Position numbers and translations under genes: made by a program
The notes under the pieces: model-generated
What the model was told of the DNA's origin: nothing
What the model saw: the letters and a program-made list of their open reading frames with translations, nothing else
Database searches by the model: none
Shown here: in pieces, positions 6,105 to 14,134 of the stretch
How positions within the stretch are numbered: position 1 is the stretch's first letter
Layout of the letters: each line of letters opens with the position of its first letter
NCBI GenBank assembly: GCA_041725895.1
Contig: JBGRQA010000053.1
Coordinates: forward strand, 1 to 18,698
DNA length: 18,698 nucleotides
Direction: 5' to 3'
Origin: JBGRQA01 sp041725895
GTDB taxonomy: Bacteria; Bacteroidota; Bacteroidia; Bacteroidales; Marinifilaceae

Positions 6105-7295
6105 ATGAGCAATAAATTAAAGATAGGTGTATTTGGATACGGAGTAGTTGGTTCGGGATTGGCCCACGTATTAAAAAACAGTAAAGGGCTGGATGCCTCA
6201 ATTGAAAAAGTATGTGTTAAAGATGCGGAAAAGGAACGGGATTTGGACGCAAACCTGGTGACCCTGAATCCTGAAGATATTTTGTATGACCCGGAAATCA
6301 ATGTGGTGGCCGAACTCATCGACGATGCCGATGCGGCCTACCACATTGTAAAAACGGCCCTGCAAAATGGAAAACATGTGATTTCAGCCAACAAGAAAAT
6401 GCTGGCCTACCATATCGAAGAGCTGATCCAGTTGCAGTGGAAGCATAAGGTTTCCTTTGTTTATGAGGCTTCGGCCTGTGGTAGTATTCCAATCATTCGA
6501 AATTTGGAAGAGTATTACGACAACGATCTTTTGCAGTCGGTAAGCGGAATTTTGAATGGATCGTCCAATTACATTTTGTCCAAGATTTTTGATGAGAATC
6601 TGGATTACAATGTGGCACTAAAGCAGGCGCAGGATCTTGGATTTGCGGAGAGTGATCCCACTTCGGACGTGGAAGGTTTCGATACCCTTTACAAATTGAT
6701 CATTCTAACCGTGCATGGTTTTGGGCTATTTGTCCATCCCGATCAGGTTTTTAATGTTGGAATTTCAAAACTGTCACAGTACGACATTGAACTGGCTCGT
6801 CAGAGGGGATATAAGATTCGTTTGGTTGGAAAAGTGGCTAAAGTGAACGAGAAGCAGGTGAGTTTACTTGTTGCTCCAAAGTTTGTTGCCTCAAACGAGC
6901 ATGCTTACAATGTAGAAGATCATTACAACGGGGTTCTGATTCAAGGTAATTTCTACGACAATCAGTTTATGTATGGAAAAGGAGCTGGTTCTCATCCAAC
7001 CGGATCTGCAGTACTTTCAGATGTAACCGCTTTGGCTTACAATTATAAATATGAATACAAAAAACTGAAATACTATGGTGGCCTGGAATATACTTCCGAT
7101 ATGAAAGTGCAGATCTACCTTAGATATTCCGAAAGGAATGATTTGGCACTTTTCAACTTTGAGGAAATAACCGAATCTCTAAATTCCAAAGAATTCAATT
7201 ATGTGATTGGATACATTAATCTTTCGGAATTGATTGCTATTCGAAAGCAACTGGCAGATCGGGATCTCTTTCTGGCCTATTTGGGTGAGGAGTAA
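6105..7295 (+). CDS. hom: Homoserine dehydrogenase
   Basis: Reduces aspartate-semialdehyde to homoserine with NAD(P)H, feeding MetX. The 396-residue protein opens with a Rossmann motif, GVFGYGVVGSG (8-18). SANKKML (94-100) holds the conserved lysines, NGSSNYIL (151-158) is the family motif, and the substrate residues E182, D188, D193 and K197 have the spacing known from characterised HSDs (within GFAESDPTSDVEGFDTLYK). KGAGSHPTGSAVLSD closes the nucleotide pocket. The C-terminal tail of about 60 residues is shorter than, or divergent from, a standard ACT domain. It lies in the same direction as metX and AK2. A homoserine dehydrogenase inside a SAM-riboswitch operon is probably dedicated to methionine rather than threonine; this is inference. 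Confidence 0.94.
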   Translation: MSNKLKIGVFGYGVVGSGLAHVLKNSKGLDASIEKVCVKDAEKERDLDANLVTLNPEDILYDPEINVVAELIDDADAAYHIVKTALQNGKHVISANKKMLAYHIEELIQLQWKHKVSFVYEASACGSIPIIRNLEEYYDNDLLQSVSGILNGSSNYILSKIFDENLDYNVALKQAQDLGFAESDPTSDVEGFDTLYKLIILTVHGFGLFVHPDQVFNVGISKLSQYDIELARQRGYKIRLVGKVAKVNEKQVSLLVAPKFVASNEHAYNVEDHYNGVLIQGNFYDNQFMYGKGAGSHPTGSAVLSDVTALAYNYKYEYKKLKYYGGLEYTSDMKVQIYLRYSERNDLALFNFEEITESLNSKEFNYVIGYINLSELIAIRKQLADRDLFLAYLGEE

Positions 7296-7339
7296 TTTAT
7301 ATAGAAAAAGCACAACCAGATAGGATCAATACTTGTGTG

Positions 7340-7369
7340 CTGAGACTTGCTGCTTACCACTAGTCTCAG
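7340..7369 (+). promoter_or_regulatory. Intergenic hairpin between hom and AK2
   Basis: Perfect 8-bp stem CTGAGACT (7340-7347) / AGTCTCAG (7362-7369) with a 14-nt loop. No T-tract follows, so it is not a terminator. It may be an RNA-processing or stability element, or an operator. Confidence 0.4.
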
Positions 7370-7405
7370 GCTCTTATTAATTGTGACCGCTTCTTCTAAA
7401 ATAGT

Positions 7406-7423
7406 TTTTTATAGTTATAAAAA
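7406..7423. repeat. A/T-rich palindrome just before AK2
   Basis: TTTTTATA (7406-7413) and TATAAAAA (7416-7423) are perfect inverted arms around GT, ending 7 bp before the AK2 ATG. It could be chance in A/T-rich DNA, or a start-site hairpin or operator. Confidence 0.35.
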
Positions 7424-7430
7424 GGAAATA

Positions 7431-8684
7431 ATGATAATATATAAATTCGGAGGTGTTTCGGTGAAAGATGCTGCCGCTATCCGAAATGTTTGTGAAATTA
7501 TACGAAAGGTCAGGCGGCCTTTAACGGTGGTTGTTTCAGCCATAGGTCAAACGACCAATACTCTTGAGAAAGTTGTAGAAGCCCACTATAGGGGCAATGA
7601 CGAAGTGTTGAATCTGGTGGAGGAAATTCGTGCTTTTCACTATGCTTTAATTGAAGACCTTTTTGGGGTTGTAACACTCGGGATGAAAAGGGATGTGGAC
7701 AGAATATTTGGTGAATTGGAATCTCATTTGGAGAAAATCGCGGGAGAGAGTTTTGAGTTTGAGTACGATCAAATCATAGGCATTGGGGAATTGTTGTCCT
7801 CTCGTATTCTATCTGCTTACCTTAAACGTATAGGACAAAAGAACAAATGGGTGGATATCCGGAAATGCCTGAAATCGGACCGAACCTATCGGGATGCCAA
7901 CATTAACTGGGACTATTCCCAAAGGTTGGTGAAGCGTAATTTAAAGGATGAACCGGATACTCTTTATATTACTCAGGGGTTTATTGCATCTGATGAAGAG
8001 GGGTATACTACATCCCTGGGACGGGAAGGTTCCGATTATACTGCTTCCATTTTGGCTTACCTGGTAGGAGCTGAAAAGATGGTAATATGGAAGGATGTGT
8101 TGGGGATATTGAATGCGGATCCGGATTACTTTGATAATACCGTAAAGCTGGATCTAATTCCATACCAGGAAGCAATTGAACTTTCCTACTATGGGGCCAG
8201 GGTGATTCATCCCAAAACAATCAAGCCTTTGCAGGCAAAATTGATACCCCTTTGGGTAAAATCTTTTCAGGAACCAGAGAAAGAGGGAACCCTTATTGCA
8301 GGAGGAGATGAGCTTCTTCCACGATTGCCCAATTACATCGTAAAAAAGCGACAGGTTTTGTTGACTCTTAAGCCATTGAATTTCTCATTCATTGGTGAAA
8401 AAGATTTATTTTTTGTATTTTCTCTGTTAACAAAGTACAGGATAAAACTCAACTTTTCTCAGAATACTGCTTTGAGTTTTGCCTTTTGTGTGGATGGTTC
8501 TGCCCGTAACCTGGAGGATTTGGTTCGGGAGTTGGAATTGAGTTTTGAAGTGTTGAAAAATGATCGATTGGAGTTGATTACTATCCGTCACTATCAACCT
8601 GAAACGTTGCAGGAGATCAATCAGAAACATAGGGTTTTAATCGAGCAGAAAAATTACAATACCGCCATTTATTTGGTTAGCTAA
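7431..8684 (+). CDS. Aspartate kinase (monofunctional), copy 2, in the met operon
   Basis: Same reaction and domain layout as the kinase at 1652-2911. The 417-residue product has KFGGVS (5-10), GE at 119-120, TTSLGREGSD (193-202), KDVLGILNADP (221-231) and ARVIHPKTI (256-264), followed by a short C-terminal ACT-like region (from about 310). The frame is open upstream to 7347, but the ATG at 7431 places KFGG at residue 5 exactly as in copy 1 and follows an A/G-rich stretch, so I use it. Position 224 is Leu where copy 1 has Pro. It sits between hom and metH, 17 bp before metH, inside the SAM-controlled transcript. It is therefore likely the isozyme that commits aspartate to methionine. Its allosteric effector is not visible. 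Confidence 0.93.
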   Translation: MIIYKFGGVSVKDAAAIRNVCEIIRKVRRPLTVVVSAIGQTTNTLEKVVEAHYRGNDEVLNLVEEIRAFHYALIEDLFGVVTLGMKRDVDRIFGELESHLEKIAGESFEFEYDQIIGIGELLSSRILSAYLKRIGQKNKWVDIRKCLKSDRTYRDANINWDYSQRLVKRNLKDEPDTLYITQGFIASDEEGYTTSLGREGSDYTASILAYLVGAEKMVIWKDVLGILNADPDYFDNTVKLDLIPYQEAIELSYYGARVIHPKTIKPLQAKLIPLWVKSFQEPEKEGTLIAGGDELLPRLPNYIVKKRQVLLTLKPLNFSFIGEKDLFFVFSLLTKYRIKLNFSQNTALSFAFCVDGSARNLEDLVRELELSFEVLKNDRLELITIRHYQPETLQEINQKHRVLIEQKNYNTAIYLVS

Positions 8685-8690
8685 AAAAGA

Positions 8691-8696
8691 AGGAGG
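8691..8696 (+). promoter_or_regulatory. Shine-Dalgarno-like site for metH
   Basis: AGGAGG lies 5 nt before the TTG at 8702. Such a strong SD is unusual next to the other genes here, which have A-rich starts. It supports the TTG as the true metH start. Confidence 0.6.
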
Positions 8697-8701
8697 CCAA
8701 A

Positions 8702-11700
8702 TTGACAACAATCAAAGAAGAACTACGCAAGCGAATTCTGGTACTGGATGGTGCAATGGGAACCATGATTCAGGAGTATGGACTCACCGAAGCAGAATTC
8801 AGAGGAGAACGTTTTGCTGCAACAAAGTTACCGCAAAAAGGCAATAACGATCTGCTTACCTTAACTCAGCCCCGAATAATCAGAGAAGTTCACCGGAAGT
8901 TTCTGGTTGCAGGTGCCGATATTATTGAGACCAACACATTCAATTCCACCTCCATATCCCTGAAGGATTATGGTATGGAGGATTTGGCCTATGAGTTGAA
9001 TCTGAAAGCAGCACAGAATGCACGTTTGGCAACCGATGAGTTTATTGAAACTCATCCGGGAGAGATACGTTGGGTGGCAGGTTCCATCGGTCCTACCAAC
9101 AAAACCACTTCCATATCCCCAAAAGTAGAGGATCCCGGTTATCGGGAGGTTGATTTTGACGATATGGTTTTATCTTATACCGAACAGGTAAACGGCCTGC
9201 TGGATGGGGGAGTGGATGTACTTTTGATTGAAACCATCTTTGATACTCTGAATGCCAAGGCAGCCATATTTGCAGCAACTCAGGTGCTGGAGAAGCGGGA
9301 GTTGGAAATTCCATTAATGCTTTCGGGTACCATTACCGATAGAAGTGGACGCACCTTATCGGGGCAAACTCTGGAGGCATTTGTGACATCGGTTAAGAAC
9401 GACCGTTTGCTTAGTATTGGATTGAACTGTGCATTTGGAGCCAAAGACCTGGTTCCCTTTGTTCATCAGTTGGACGACTTGTTGCCGGTTTACGTTAGCG
9501 TGTATCCCAATGCCGGTTTGCCCAACCAATTGGGTGAATACGATGAAACACCCGAAACTATGGTTGCCGAACTTCAGGAGTTGTTTGACGAAGGCAAAGT
9601 TAATATTGTAGGAGGTTGCTGCGGAACCAGACCTGAACATATTAAGGCGCTGGCAGAGGCTGTTCAGGGAGTAAAACCCCGTGCCATACCCGCCGTAAAG
9701 GCAGAAACAAGGGTGAGTGGTTTGGAAATGGTACGCATTAGTCGTCAGAGCAATTTTGTGAATATAGGGGAACGGGCCAATGTGGCCGGTTCACGAAAAT
9801 TTGCCCGTTTGATACGAGAGCAAAAGTATGAAGAGGCTTTATCGATTGCTCGTCAGCAAGTAGAAAACGGTGCTCAGATTATTGATGTGAACATGGACGA
9901 TGCCATGTTGGATGCTGAGAAGGAAATGGAGATCTTTTTGAAGCTTCTGGCCTCAGAACCGGAGATTTCCAAAGTTCCTGTAATGATTGATTCATCCAAA
10001 TGGAAGGTGATAGAGTCCGGATTAAAGTGCCTTCAGGGAAAATGTATCGTGAATTCTATCAGTTTGAAGGAGGGGGAAGATGAATTTATCCGGAATGCCA
10101 CCAGGATTAAAAGATATGGTGCTGCTGTAGTTGTGATGGCTTTTGATGAGGTAGGACAGGCGGACAGTTTCGAGCGGAGAATAGAGATTTGTGGTAGGGC
10201 CTACGAGATTTTGACTCGGAAAGTAGGTTTTGCACCGGAGGATATTATTTATGACCCTAACGTATTGGCTATTGCTACGGGGATTGAGGAGCACAACAAC
10301 TATGCGGTGGATTTTATTCGAACAGTATCCTGGATTAAGGAGAATCTACCTCATGCTAAGGTAAGCGGGGGAATCAGTAACCTTTCTTTTTCTTTACGGG
10401 GCAACAATGTGGTGCGCGAAGCCATGCATTCGGTTTTCCTGTATCATGCAATAAAAGCCGGTTTGGATATGGGGATTGTGAATCCCGGAATGTTGCAAAT
10501 CTACGATGAGATTCCTGAAGACCTGTTGGAAAAGGTAGAAGATGTGGTATTGAATAGGAGGAAGGATGCCACGGAACGGTTGGTTGAACTGGCAAATTCT
10601 TTGAAAGATGAGGGGAAAAAGGAGAGCAGTTTGGATGCCTGGAGGGAAAAATCATGTACCGAACGTTTGACTTATGCATTGGTAAAAGGCATTACAGAGT
10701 ATATTGAGGCAGATGTAGAGGAGGCTCGACAGCTTTTGCCCCGGGCCCTGGATGTTATTGAGCAACCCTTGATGGATGGAATGAATGTGGTGGGTGATCT
10801 GTTTGGCGATGGTAAGATGTTTCTGCCGCAGGTGGTGAAATCGGCCCGGGTAATGAAGAAAGCGGTAGCCTACCTTCAGCCTTTTATTGAGGAGGAAAAG
10901 GGACAAATGGGGAGTGGAAGTGCCGGAAAAATATTATTGGCAACAGTGAAAGGAGATGTTCATGATATCGGAAAAAATATTGTGAGTGTGGTGTTGGCCT
11001 GCAACAATTTTGAAGTGATTGATTTGGGTGTAATGGTACCTTGTTCCAAGATACTGGAGGCGGCCCGTCGTGAAAAGGTGGATGTGATTGCTCTTAGTGG
11101 TTTGATTACGCCTTCGTTGGAGGAGATGAGTTTTGTTGCTGCCGAAATGGAGAGGGAAGGATTCGATATTCCTTTGGTTATAGGTGGGGCCACAACTTCG
11201 AAGCTGCATACGGCGGTAAAAATGGAACCCAATTACAATAAAGGAGTGGTATACATCAAGGATGCATCCCAGAGTGTTGGTATACTCAAGAATTTGTGCA
11301 ACCCCGAAAAGCGCGATGCCTATCTTCTGGAAGTAAAAAAAGAGTATGCTCAATTAAGGTATGAACACGAGGAGCGAAAACCTGTTTCCTATTTGGAACT
11401 AACCGCTGCCCGTGATAACCGGGAGACTGTTGATTGGACAAAAGCTACTGTTGAACGCCCTAATTTTATTGGGCACAAAGTGATAGAAGAATACTCTTTA
11501 AAAGATCTTCGAAAGTACATTGATTGGACATTCTTTTTTGTAGCCTGGGAACTAAAGGAGATGTATCCTGAAATATTGGAACACCCGGAATTGGGTGAGG
11601 AAGCTCACCGATTATTTGAGGATGCCAATCGCCTGTTGGATGAGATAGAACAAAAGGGATTGCTGAAGGCGAGTGCTGTTTTTGCCATTTATCCTGCAAA

Positions 11701-12364
11701 TTCGGAAGGGGATGATTTGATTGTTTACTCCGATGAGGAGCGAAGCTCTGAACTTGCACGGTTTTGCATGTTACGTCAGCAGGAAAGCTTTAAAAAAGGG
11801 TTGAGTAACCTGTGTTTGTCTGATTTTGTGGCGCCAATAGAGTCCGGTAGATTAGATTATGTGGGAGGATTTGTAACCACAGCCGGTTTGGATCTAGAAA
11901 AAAGCCTGAGTCGTTTTGCCGAAGAGCAGGACGATTATAATGCAATAATGATTAAGGTGTTGGCCGACCGATTGTCGGAAGCTTTTGCCGAATTGCTTCA
12001 TGAACAAATCCGAAAGAAGTATTGGGGTTATGCAGTTGATGAGAATCTGAATCTGGAGGAGATGCTCCGGGAACATTATCGGGGAATTCGTCCTGCATTT
12101 GGCTATCCCTCTTTGCCCGATCATTCGGAGAAACGGATGTTGTTTGACTGGCTGAAAGCAGAGGAGAGTATTGGTGTAACACTTACCGAGAACTATGCCA
12201 TGTATCCGGCCGCCTCGGTTAGTGGTCTCTTTTTGGCGCATCCTGATGCTCTGTACTTTTCCTTAGGCAAAATACAGGATGATCAGGTGCAAGATTATGC
12301 CCGGAGAAAACGCATACGCTTAGAACGTGCCCAGCAATTGCTTATGCCAATCCTAAATCAATAA
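8702..12364 (+). CDS. metH: Methionine synthase, cobalamin-dependent
   Basis: Makes methionine by moving the methyl group of 5-methyl-THF to homocysteine through methylcobalamin. The full-length 1220-residue product has all four modules. The homocysteine/zinc barrel (about 1-330) has ligands C243, C306 and C307 (GLNCAFG, VGGCCGTRPEH). The pterin barrel (about 345-630) starts near NIGERANVAGSRKF. The cap and B12 domain (about 640-890) has DVHDIGKN with the cobalt-coordinating H754. The C-terminal SAM-binding reactivation domain has RPAFGYPSLPDH from R1130. The zinc, cobalt and SAM-site residues keep a constant offset from the E. coli enzyme. The start is a TTG: no in-frame ATG lies between the AK2 stop and the conserved LDGAMGTM motif, and an AGGAGG precedes it. 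No premature stop or frameshift. Confidence 0.97.
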   Translation: MTTIKEELRKRILVLDGAMGTMIQEYGLTEAEFRGERFAATKLPQKGNNDLLTLTQPRIIREVHRKFLVAGADIIETNTFNSTSISLKDYGMEDLAYELNLKAAQNARLATDEFIETHPGEIRWVAGSIGPTNKTTSISPKVEDPGYREVDFDDMVLSYTEQVNGLLDGGVDVLLIETIFDTLNAKAAIFAATQVLEKRELEIPLMLSGTITDRSGRTLSGQTLEAFVTSVKNDRLLSIGLNCAFGAKDLVPFVHQLDDLLPVYVSVYPNAGLPNQLGEYDETPETMVAELQELFDEGKVNIVGGCCGTRPEHIKALAEAVQGVKPRAIPAVKAETRVSGLEMVRISRQSNFVNIGERANVAGSRKFARLIREQKYEEALSIARQQVENGAQIIDVNMDDAMLDAEKEMEIFLKLLASEPEISKVPVMIDSSKWKVIESGLKCLQGKCIVNSISLKEGEDEFIRNATRIKRYGAAVVVMAFDEVGQADSFERRIEICGRAYEILTRKVGFAPEDIIYDPNVLAIATGIEEHNNYAVDFIRTVSWIKENLPHAKVSGGISNLSFSLRGNNVVREAMHSVFLYHAIKAGLDMGIVNPGMLQIYDEIPEDLLEKVEDVVLNRRKDATERLVELANSLKDEGKKESSLDAWREKSCTERLTYALVKGITEYIEADVEEARQLLPRALDVIEQPLMDGMNVVGDLFGDGKMFLPQVVKSARVMKKAVAYLQPFIEEEKGQMGSGSAGKILLATVKGDVHDIGKNIVSVVLACNNFEVIDLGVMVPCSKILEAARREKVDVIALSGLITPSLEEMSFVAAEMEREGFDIPLVIGGATTSKLHTAVKMEPNYNKGVVYIKDASQSVGILKNLCNPEKRDAYLLEVKKEYAQLRYEHEERKPVSYLELTAARDNRETVDWTKATVERPNFIGHKVIEEYSLKDLRKYIDWTFFFVAWELKEMYPEILEHPELGEEAHRLFEDANRLLDEIEQKGLLKASAVFAIYPANSEGDDLIVYSDEERSSELARFCMLRQQESFKKGLSNLCLSDFVAPIESGRLDYVGGFVTTAGLDLEKSLSRFAEEQDDYNAIMIKVLADRLSEAFAELLHEQIRKKYWGYAVDENLNLEEMLREHYRGIRPAFGYPSLPDHSEKRMLFDWLKAEESIGVTLTENYAMYPAASVSGLFLAHPDALYFSLGKIQDDQVQDYARRKRIRLERAQQLLMPILNQ

Positions 12365-12485
12365 TACCGGTATTGCATGAATTTTTTCACGAGAAATTTA
12401 TGGCTGTTCGAATTGTGATGAAGTAACAGCAGATTGTTTATCAAGGTTTCGGTTGCAAAACGGAAAAATGCTGTAAAGCCATCAC

Positions 12486-12507
12486 TTATTAACAAACTTG
12501 TTAATAA
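12486..12507. promoter_or_regulatory. 22-bp perfect inverted repeat upstream of metF
   Basis: Arms TTATTAACAA (12486-12495) and TTGTTAATAA (12498-12507) around a 2-bp centre, 25 bp before the metF ATG. A 2-nt loop is poor for RNA, and no T-tract follows. A DNA operator for a dimeric regulator is the more natural reading. The remainder of the 168-bp metH-metF spacer shows no clear promoter or terminator. Confidence 0.5.
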
Positions 12508-12532
12508 CTCACCCTAAAAATGAAAAACAAAT

Positions 12533-13492
12533 ATGAAGGTAATCGATTTACTAAATACAGCCCAACAAAATAGGAAGACTCTTTTTTCCTTTGAGCTTTT
12601 ACCACCCCTGAAAGGAAATAGTATACAAAAGGTTTTTAATACGATCGATCTGTTGCGTGAGTTCGATCCTCAATACATTAATATAACCTCCCATCGCGAT
12701 GAGGTACAATTTGTAGCCAATGGGAAAGGGGTTTACCAAAAGCAGAAAACCCGCAAGCGGCCCGGAACGGTAGCTGTGGCTGCAGCTATAAATCACGAAT
12801 ACAAAATTCCTGTTGTGCCCCATGTGATTTGTGGTGGCTTTACTCCAGAAGAAACCGAGAATGCCCTGATTGATCTTAACTTTTTGGGGATTCATGATTT
12901 GTTGTTACTTCGGGGTGATGCCTCCAAACGGCACCAGTTTTTGCCTGCCGAAGGCGAACATCGGTATGCCCTTGATCTGGTAAGGCAGGTGAACGATATC
13001 AATGAAGGGAAATATTTGGATGGTACGTTTGCCGAGGCTTTCGAAACGCCTTTTTCCTATGGAGTGGCAGGATATCCGGAGAAACATGAGGAGGCGCCCA
13101 ATATGGAGTCCGATCTTTATTACCTGAAGCAAAAGGTTGATGCCGGAGCGGAGTATATTGTTACCCAAATGTTTTTTGACAATCAGAAGTTTTTCCAATT
13201 TGTAGAAAAGGCCCGGAAGGCCGGTATTGAAGTTCCTATTGTTCCCGGGTTGAAACCCATTTCCGCCCTGAGTCAGCTGAATATTCTACCCCAGGTGTTC
13301 AAAGTGGATATTCCGGAGGAATTGGCCCGGGAAGTTCGAAAATGCAAAAACAATGAAGCAGTAAAGCAGGTGGGTACGGAATGGGGGATCCAACAGGGAA
13401 AAGAGTTGATCAAGTACGGTGTGCCTTCCCTACATCTTTATACTTTGATGGCATCTCAATGTGTAAAAGAAATTGCAAAGGAGATTTTTTAA
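12533..13492 (+). CDS. metF: 5,10-methylenetetrahydrofolate reductase
   Basis: An FAD-dependent TIM-barrel enzyme that reduces 5,10-methylene-THF to 5-methyl-THF, the methyl donor for MetH. The 319-residue length is typical of bacterial MetF. FSFELLPP (18-25) carries the catalytic glutamate E21. PHVICGGFT (96-104) and LLLRGDASKRHQF (124-136, D129) belong to the FAD and folate site. GVAGYPEKHEEAPN and VTQMFFD are conserved strands of the barrel. It is the last gene of the rightward cluster, closed by a terminator. A 168-bp gap and a palindrome separate it from metH, so it may have some independent control. Confidence 0.96.
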   Translation: MKVIDLLNTAQQNRKTLFSFELLPPLKGNSIQKVFNTIDLLREFDPQYINITSHRDEVQFVANGKGVYQKQKTRKRPGTVAVAAAINHEYKIPVVPHVICGGFTPEETENALIDLNFLGIHDLLLLRGDASKRHQFLPAEGEHRYALDLVRQVNDINEGKYLDGTFAEAFETPFSYGVAGYPEKHEEAPNMESDLYYLKQKVDAGAEYIVTQMFFDNQKFFQFVEKARKAGIEVPIVPGLKPISALSQLNILPQVFKVDIPEELAREVRKCKNNEAVKQVGTEWGIQQGKELIKYGVPSLHLYTLMASQCVKEIAKEIF

Positions 13493-13515
13493 TTGAAATA
13501 CCTCATATCGTATTA

Positions 13516-13553
13516 AAAAGGGAGACAGGCGAGTTGCCTTGTTTCTCTTTTTT
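13516..13553 (+). terminator. Rho-independent terminator after metF
   Basis: AAAAGGGAGACAGGC (13516-13530) folds onto GCCTTGTTTCTC (13536-13547) with one bulged T and two G-T pairs, followed by T6 (13548-13553). It lies 24 bp beyond the metF stop and closes the methionine cluster. Confidence 0.75.
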
Positions 13554-13690
13554 ATTGCCCCCTTTTCCTCGTTATTTCCCCTCATTAGGTTTCCATTTTG
13601 ACAGAATGAAAAGGCCAACCCCCTTAACTATCCCCATAAAGAAAATAGAAGATCCTTCAAAAGAAAAATAGGCCCAAACAATATTACCGG
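13554..13690. other. Spacer with no gene seen
   Basis: Between the metF terminator and the 21-bp array I see no credible coding region or known element. The first half is pyrimidine-rich on the + strand, like the array that follows. Confidence 0.5.
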
Positions 13691-13822
13691 GGTTTTCGCC
13701 TTTCCCCTTGTACAAAACACCTCTCCCCTTGAGGGTTTCGCCTTTCCCTTTGTGAAAAACACCCCTCCCTTTGAGGTTTTCGCCCCTCCCTTTGTGTAAA
13801 ACACCTTTCCCCTCGAGATTTG
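13691..13822. repeat. Tandem array with exact 21-bp period (alternating half-units of a 42-bp unit)
   Basis: The C of CGCC or CACC recurs at 13697, 13718, 13739, 13760, 13781 and 13802, every 21 bp exactly; a decayed copy follows near 13823. TTTTCGCC-type and AAAACACC-type half-units alternate, so the full unit is 42 bp, the same length as in the array at 57-372. Bodies are CTTTCCCCTTG-like. Read on the reverse strand, GGGGAAAGGCGAAAAC (13692-13707) differs by two transitions from GGGGAAAAGTGAAAAC (125-140) in the left array, so both belong to one repeat family. Frames stay open across the array because 21 is a multiple of 3; I do not call them genes. Confidence 0.85.
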
Positions 13823-13823
13823 C

Positions 13824-14134
13824 AAAATCGAAAAAAAAGAAAAAGAGATGCCGGAGATGGAATGGTAAAAAAGAGGATGAAAAACCCGGAGCCAAAAAAG
13901 AAAGGAAAGCAAAGCAGGGGAAAGGTTAGGGAAAGGATAAGAAAGGTGTGGAAAAAAGCAGGATAATAGAATGATAGAAAATATGGTGTTTGGGAAATCC
14001 GCATTAGCAAATAAAGTGAATTGATGGAAATGTGGGGTGACAGAAAAGAAAAAAGGCCGGAAAATTTTCGAATAGCAGCAATAAAAAAGAAATTGGAAGG
14101 TTTAGAGGTAGATTGAACGTTAAACGAAAAGAAA
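13824..14134. other. Purine-rich non-coding stretch
   Basis: About 310 bp that is strongly A/G-biased on the + strand, directly after the C/T-biased array. No convincing gene, promoter or RNA is seen. Long frames on the reverse strand here are low-complexity (Phe/Ser/Pro/Leu-rich) and read through the array, so they are not credible. AGGGGAAAGG (13916-13925) complements CCTTTCCCCT (13804-13813) in the array, so the two sides can fold back on one another. Confidence 0.5.

Noticed and set aside
7347..7430. 28-residue N-terminal extension of AK2
   Set aside because: It is hydrophobic, reads through the intergenic hairpin, and begins at a non-ATG codon. The ATG at 7431 aligns KFGG at residue 5 with AK1.
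13381..13671. Rightward frame overlapping the metF end
   Set aside because: It is a shadow frame of metF continuing through the terminator region, with no conserved features.
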